The notes below the pieces were generated by a model that ran no database searches, was not told where the DNA came from, and saw only the letters and a program-made list of their open reading frames with translations. A DNA stretch of 45,606 nucleotides from an uncultured Porphyromonadaceae bacterium. GTDB lineage: Bacteria; Bacteroidota; Bacteroidia; Bacteroidales; Muribaculaceae. Of the stretch, positions 43,401-45,606 are shown piece by piece. The stretch covers positions 1-45,606 of the forward strand of contig CAMWMK010000021.1 of NCBI GenBank assembly GCA_947175295.1, written 5' to 3'. The translations under genes were made by a program, and so were the position numbers. Every line of letters starts with the position of its first letter. Position 1 is the first letter of the stretch.

Positions 43401-43599
43401 GCTGAAGGATGGTATCGTATCAGACAATCTGGGAGATACGCTCGGCATCGAGGGAGTCTACGGCAGGCGCATCGACGGCGGAGCCGGAGTGATGCTGCGC
43501 ATCGACCTTGATCCTGCTAAGGAGCTCAGGGAGCTGCAACTGGAGACCCTCTCCAACGATGTGGTTATCGGCCTCGCAGGACTGACGCTGGTTAGGTAG
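40492..43599 (+). CDS. Large exported DUF4450/glycosidase-like protein
   Basis: A 1035-residue secreted protein with signal peptide KKILAFAAFGVPLLMAGQS. The N-terminal about 200 residues match DUF4450 (DNLYTRALYGGNTAFRLETS, RPIFGAFHGKDNRNVHFK). A middle (alpha/alpha)6-type domain follows, with GTWDGKTWQHGAIGWRM, HYDMNLCYIDELLWHLKWTG, DPNDDGLYDAYCCIWASDAL and MGHQRLHDHPALWTVYHAID. These are typical of six-hairpin glycosidases. A C-terminal beta region begins near residue 770. It is probably a periplasmic glycan-degrading enzyme; its bond specificity cannot be read. Codon use is GC-rich. It has its own promoter and sits between 65-bp repeats with a terminator behind. Confidence 0.87.
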   Translation: MKKILAFAAFGVPLLMAGQSYIGQFNHNAVDRSGDRTMQYTPTSGGYIYRKNGDNLYTRALYGGNTAFRLETSDRPIFGAFHGKDNRNVHFKVKAGGRWMRLDSVAECRTYYRGGERRYELSDPAWGKGHISIITLAPRDHEAGIWKIEAADMPEGSEIVGICVPTVKIKLSRNGDMGADPANAFAPDVDAQKQETAALPIGGERKTVYVEYSDKKIEAGDQRRLAAEFAEADRQRAELTGILEIETPDPYFNVLGPVIAHAADGTWDGKTWQHGAIGWRMPLSGWRGAYSGDFLGWHDRARTHFDAYAKSQVDSVPPIYPHPTQDPEKNMARAEKKWGTQMYSNGYICRNPERNDQMHHYDMNLCYIDELLWHLKWTGDLDYARKMWPTLTAHLAWEKRNFDPNDDGLYDAYCCIWASDALYYNSGAVTHSSAYNYRANRIAAEIAELIGEDPTPYAKEAEKILDALNSTLWMDDKGVWAEHKDFMGHQRLHDHPALWTVYHAIDSDVADDFMAYSATRYIDNNIPHIPVTAPGLEEGYATVATTDWMPYAWSINNVAFAEVMHTALAYWQAGRAEEASRLLKSSMLDGMFLGNSPGNIGQISHYDAARGECYRDFADPTAMMARAVVQGLFGFAPDALNHTVRIRPGFPSEWNNASIMHQDFSFRFDREGRKETYAFNIGLDSVRTAELILPALTDKVKSLRVNGKKHSWTVVETSIGRPALAVDVPLSGDMTVEIEWKGTPIADAEAAATGKGRIGFREVKSGDFTWWEETESFTHPKLDASLLGLDLKVKGTDSYQPVDLSGVYNSNITDIFSNRYESPRSPYTTLQIPVQGIGEWCHPDDTAHIDDSGLRRMVDSDGILTTSIGIPFASAKEGYNIAYTSLFDNYPDKISVPLKGKADAVQLLLAGSTNHMQSHIENGRIRVKYADGTEETLPLIAPNNWCPIEQDYYIDGKQFRLDTPKPYRITLKDGIVSDNLGDTLGIEGVYGRRIDGGAGVMLRIDLDPAKELRELQLETLSNDVVIGLAGLTLVR

Positions 43600-43603
43600 C
43601 CAG

Positions 43604-43670
43604 CTGAAATTCAGCGACAAACAATTATGCATTGTGAATTATGCATTATGCATTGCCACTTAAGGATTAA
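43604..43670. repeat. 65-bp direct repeat, right copy
   Basis: The 30-base head equals 40226-40255. The tail has the same ATGCAT-rich units in a different order and ends CACTTAAGGATTAA. Together the two copies bracket the DUF4450 gene and its promoter. Confidence 0.7.
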
Positions 43671-43675
43671 ATATC

Positions 43676-43703
43676 AGAGCATCTTCCGAATGGAGGATGC
43701 TCT
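43676..43703 (+). terminator. Terminator of the DUF4450 gene
   Basis: AGAGCATCTTCC and GGAGGATGCTCT form a 12-bp stem (one G-T pair) around GAAT, followed by TGTGTTTT. It lies 77 bases after the stop and also faces the end of the kinase gene, so it may work in both directions. Confidence 0.75.
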
Positions 43704-43718
43704 TGTGTTTTATGTGTC

Positions 43719-44876
43719 TTATAGTCGGTAGATGAAGGGAAGGTTGATGGCGAAAGTGGTGCCGGAGGGAGAAGAGTCGAACGTGATTGTGCCCCCGTGC
43801 ATGCTGATGATCTGGCGTGAGAGGCTTAGTCCTATCCCGGAGCCACCGCTCTTCGTGGTGAAGAATGGTAGGAATACGCTGTCAGCGGCGTCAGGACTGA
43901 TGCCGCTGCCGTTGTCGGCTACCGATATCTCATACCGGTGGCCTGGATGGTCGGCCCGTGTGGATATGACTACCGTGGGATTCCCTTCGATGGATTCCAC
44001 GGCATTTTTTATAAGGTTTATGAGCACCTGTTCCATCTGATGCCGGTCGAGCTGAAGCTGTATGTTCGGATCCTCGATCCTGAACTCAATGAAGGGTTCG
44101 GGAAAGAGGGTGCTCAGTCCCTCGAAAAGATCCCCGATCCTTGTCCATTCGGTATGCGGCTGGGAAAGACGGGAGAGTTTCCGGTAATTCTCCACGAATT
44201 TCAGCAGCCCTTTGCTTCTCCTGTTGATTGCATTGAGTGCGTCGGTCGACTCTTCATCAAGCTGCAGGTCGCTTTCCGTCAGCATATTGGAGAGTGAGAT
44301 GATGGGGGAGAGGGAATTCATGATCTCATGCGTAAGCACCCTTATAAGTTTGCGCTGGGCCTCGATCTCGCTCTGCTGCACGAGAAGGTCGACATTCTCG
44401 ATGGAATAAATGCATGATTCGGATCCTTCTGAATCATAAGCTGCCATCGAGAGCTTCAACCGCTGTTCGCATCCGTTTAAATTCAGGGTCAGCATTTTCG
44501 GTTGTCCAGGCAGAAGTTTTTTTATTCCTGCCGAAAGGTCGGGATGCACCGCATCAAGCATGGATATATGTGATATCCTGAAGCCGCAAAGGTTCTTTAT
44601 GGCCTTATCGTTCATCCATGTCACATTTCCCGTTGTGTCCGCAACAATCAAAGCTGCGTCCACAAGATTCAATATGGCCTCGTATTGTCCGTATTGACTT
44701 TCCTGCCGCATGAGCTCCGTCCGGAACTCGGATATCACGTCGTTCATCTCCTCAGCGAGTTTCCGTTCGGCTCCTTTCATCTTCTCCGCCGGGAAACGGA
44801 GGGAGAAATCGCGGTTGCGGACCGCCTCGAGCATTCGGCGCATACGTTCGGCCGATCTATTCCCAAACCAGCTCAT
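43719..44876 (-). CDS. Soluble PAS sensor histidine kinase (NtrB-like)
   Basis: A 385-residue kinase with no membrane helix. An N-terminal helical region is followed by a PAS domain (ALIVADTTGNVTWMNDKAI, about residues 75-150). The H-box is VLTHEIMNSLSPIISLS. The N-box is LINLIKNAVESIEG, G1 is DNGSGISP, and FFTTKSGGSGIGLSLSRQI is the G2 region. ATG 44876 is chosen because it overlaps the sigma-54 activator's stop as TGATG; a GTG lies one codon earlier. It should phosphorylate the adjacent NtrC-type regulator in response to an internal signal. Confidence 0.93.
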   Translation of the reverse strand: MSWFGNRSAERMRRMLEAVRNRDFSLRFPAEKMKGAERKLAEEMNDVISEFRTELMRQESQYGQYEAILNLVDAALIVADTTGNVTWMNDKAIKNLCGFRISHISMLDAVHPDLSAGIKKLLPGQPKMLTLNLNGCEQRLKLSMAAYDSEGSESCIYSIENVDLLVQQSEIEAQRKLIRVLTHEIMNSLSPIISLSNMLTESDLQLDEESTDALNAINRRSKGLLKFVENYRKLSRLSQPHTEWTRIGDLFEGLSTLFPEPFIEFRIEDPNIQLQLDRHQMEQVLINLIKNAVESIEGNPTVVISTRADHPGHRYEISVADNGSGISPDAADSVFLPFFTTKSGGSGIGLSLSRQIISMHGGTITFDSSPSGTTFAINLPFIYRL

Positions 44877-45606
44877 CACAGGCCGTATTTTTCTATCTTG
44901 CGATAGAGTGTGAACCGAGTTATTCCGAGCAGTCCTGCGGCCTGCGACAGATTGCCGTTGCTTCTGCTGATAGCCGTCATGATGGCGTTGCGCTCCAGCT
45001 CTTCAAGATTCAGTATTTCGGGAGGCGGAGCTTGCTCTGCCATACGTGAGAACTCAATGTCATCCGCTTCCAGAACATGGCCGGAGGCCATGACGATGGC
45101 ACGTTCCACTACGTGCTGCAGTTCCCTCACATTGCCCGGCCACGAGTGTCTGAGGAGTTTGCGGCGTGCCGGCTCAGAGATCTGAATGTCTCCGAGTCCA
45201 TATCTTCCGGATATCTGTCGCGAGAAATGTTCCGCGAGCAGCACGATGTCGTTGCCTCGTTCGCGCAGCGGGGGGATGTGGAGTTCTATCGTGTTGAGCC
45301 GATAAAGAAGGTCCTGTCTGAACCGACCTTCCGCCACCATCCTCGCCAGATCGGCGTTGGTGGCGGAGAGAATACGTACGTCCACTTTATTTACCTTGTT
45401 GGATCCAAGACGTGACATTTCCCGCTTCTCGATCATTGTCAGTAGTTTCTGCTGGGGTCCCGGCTGCAGATTGCCTATTTCGTCGAGAAAGACCGTTCCT
45501 CCGGCCGCGGTCTCAAGCCGGCCGGCTTTTGCCGCCTTTGCATCGGTGAAAGCTCCTTTCTCATAGCCGAAGAGCTCGCTTTCAAACAGATGTTCCGGAA
45601 TCGTGC
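44876..45606 (-). CDS. Sigma-54-dependent NtrC-type activator, N-terminus outside window
   Basis: The C-terminal 242 residues of a sigma-54 activator run off the right edge. They begin inside the AAA+ domain with LFGYEKGAFTDA, the sigma-54-binding loop, here ending TDA rather than the usual TGA. Walker B follows in GGTVFLDEIGN, then the sensor and arginine-finger regions (SRLGSNK, LLYRLN, SWPGNVREL). A C-terminal Fis-type helix-turn-helix, SNGNLSQAAGLLGITRFTLYRKI, ends the protein. It needs sigma-54 and activates genes far upstream. The kinase gene follows at once by TGATG overlap. The receiver and Walker A lie outside. Confidence 0.94.
   Translation of the reverse strand, partial: TIPEHLFESELFGYEKGAFTDAKAAKAGRLETAAGGTVFLDEIGNLQPGPQQKLLTMIEKREMSRLGSNKVNKVDVRILSATNADLARMVAEGRFRQDLLYRLNTIELHIPPLRERGNDIVLLAEHFSRQISGRYGLGDIQISEPARRKLLRHSWPGNVRELQHVVERAIVMASGHVLEADDIEFSRMAEQAPPPEILNLEELERNAIMTAISRSNGNLSQAAGLLGITRFTLYRKIEKYGL

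Overview
The window looks like chromosome from a gut Bacteroidales bacterium, most likely of the Muribaculaceae/Bacteroidaceae type. The signs are promoters of the Bacteroidetes form (TTTG, 19-21 bases, TAnnTTTG) in front of many genes, a GLPGLI protein paired with a TonB-receptor-like protein, lipoproteins with GLUG-like repeats, DUF4230 and DUF4450 proteins, a TPR/AraC membrane regulator and several copies of PD-(D/E)XK and AAA 'ATPase-like' families. The genus is inferred from gene content only. I see no rRNA, tRNA, CRISPR array or complete insertion sequence.

Layout. (1) 1-8.3 kb is accessory. It holds a truncated Rpn-type nuclease, then an overlapping pair made of a beta-CASP metallo-beta-lactamase protein and a PD-(D/E)XK nuclease, preceded by a 119-nt nested palindrome. 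Next comes an AT-rich run of small orphan genes (a tandem paralogous pair, an easily missed 58-aa gene, a 228-aa protein), a stand-alone SLOG protein, a nearly leaderless gene with a C-terminal winged helix, and a DUF5131 protein. (2) 8.4-14.2 kb is a two-component system divergent from a GLPGLI/outer-membrane-receptor operon. (3) 14.2-27.3 kb carries an SGNH hydrolase, a CstA-family transporter, two overlapping GLUG-repeat lipoproteins with their probable TPR/AraC regulator, two DUF4230 proteins, a membrane protein and a flavin-reductase-like protein. (4) 27.4-34.2 kb is a second accessory island: two divergent AAA/PD-(D/E)XK paralogues, an orphan ribbon-helix-helix antitoxin, a caspase-like protein, a decayed DUF1016 (YhcG) nuclease gene, a RhuM protein and a second Rpn protein. 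(5) 34.3-45.6 kb is mostly housekeeping: RecD2-like helicase, pRiA4b ORF-3-like protein, two thioredoxin-fold exported proteins, YjbQ, a large DUF4450 glycosidase-like protein between two 65-bp repeats, and a sensor kinase with a sigma-54 activator cut by the window end.

Best candidates for an undescribed system are the beta-CASP MBL + PD-(D/E)XK operon with its structured leader, and the caspase-like gene in the second island. Both functions are inferred from folds and context, not shown. Many genes overlap by ATGA or TGATG, so several operons are probably translationally coupled: the MBL/nuclease pair, kinase/regulator pairs, GLPGLI/receptor and the two lipoproteins.
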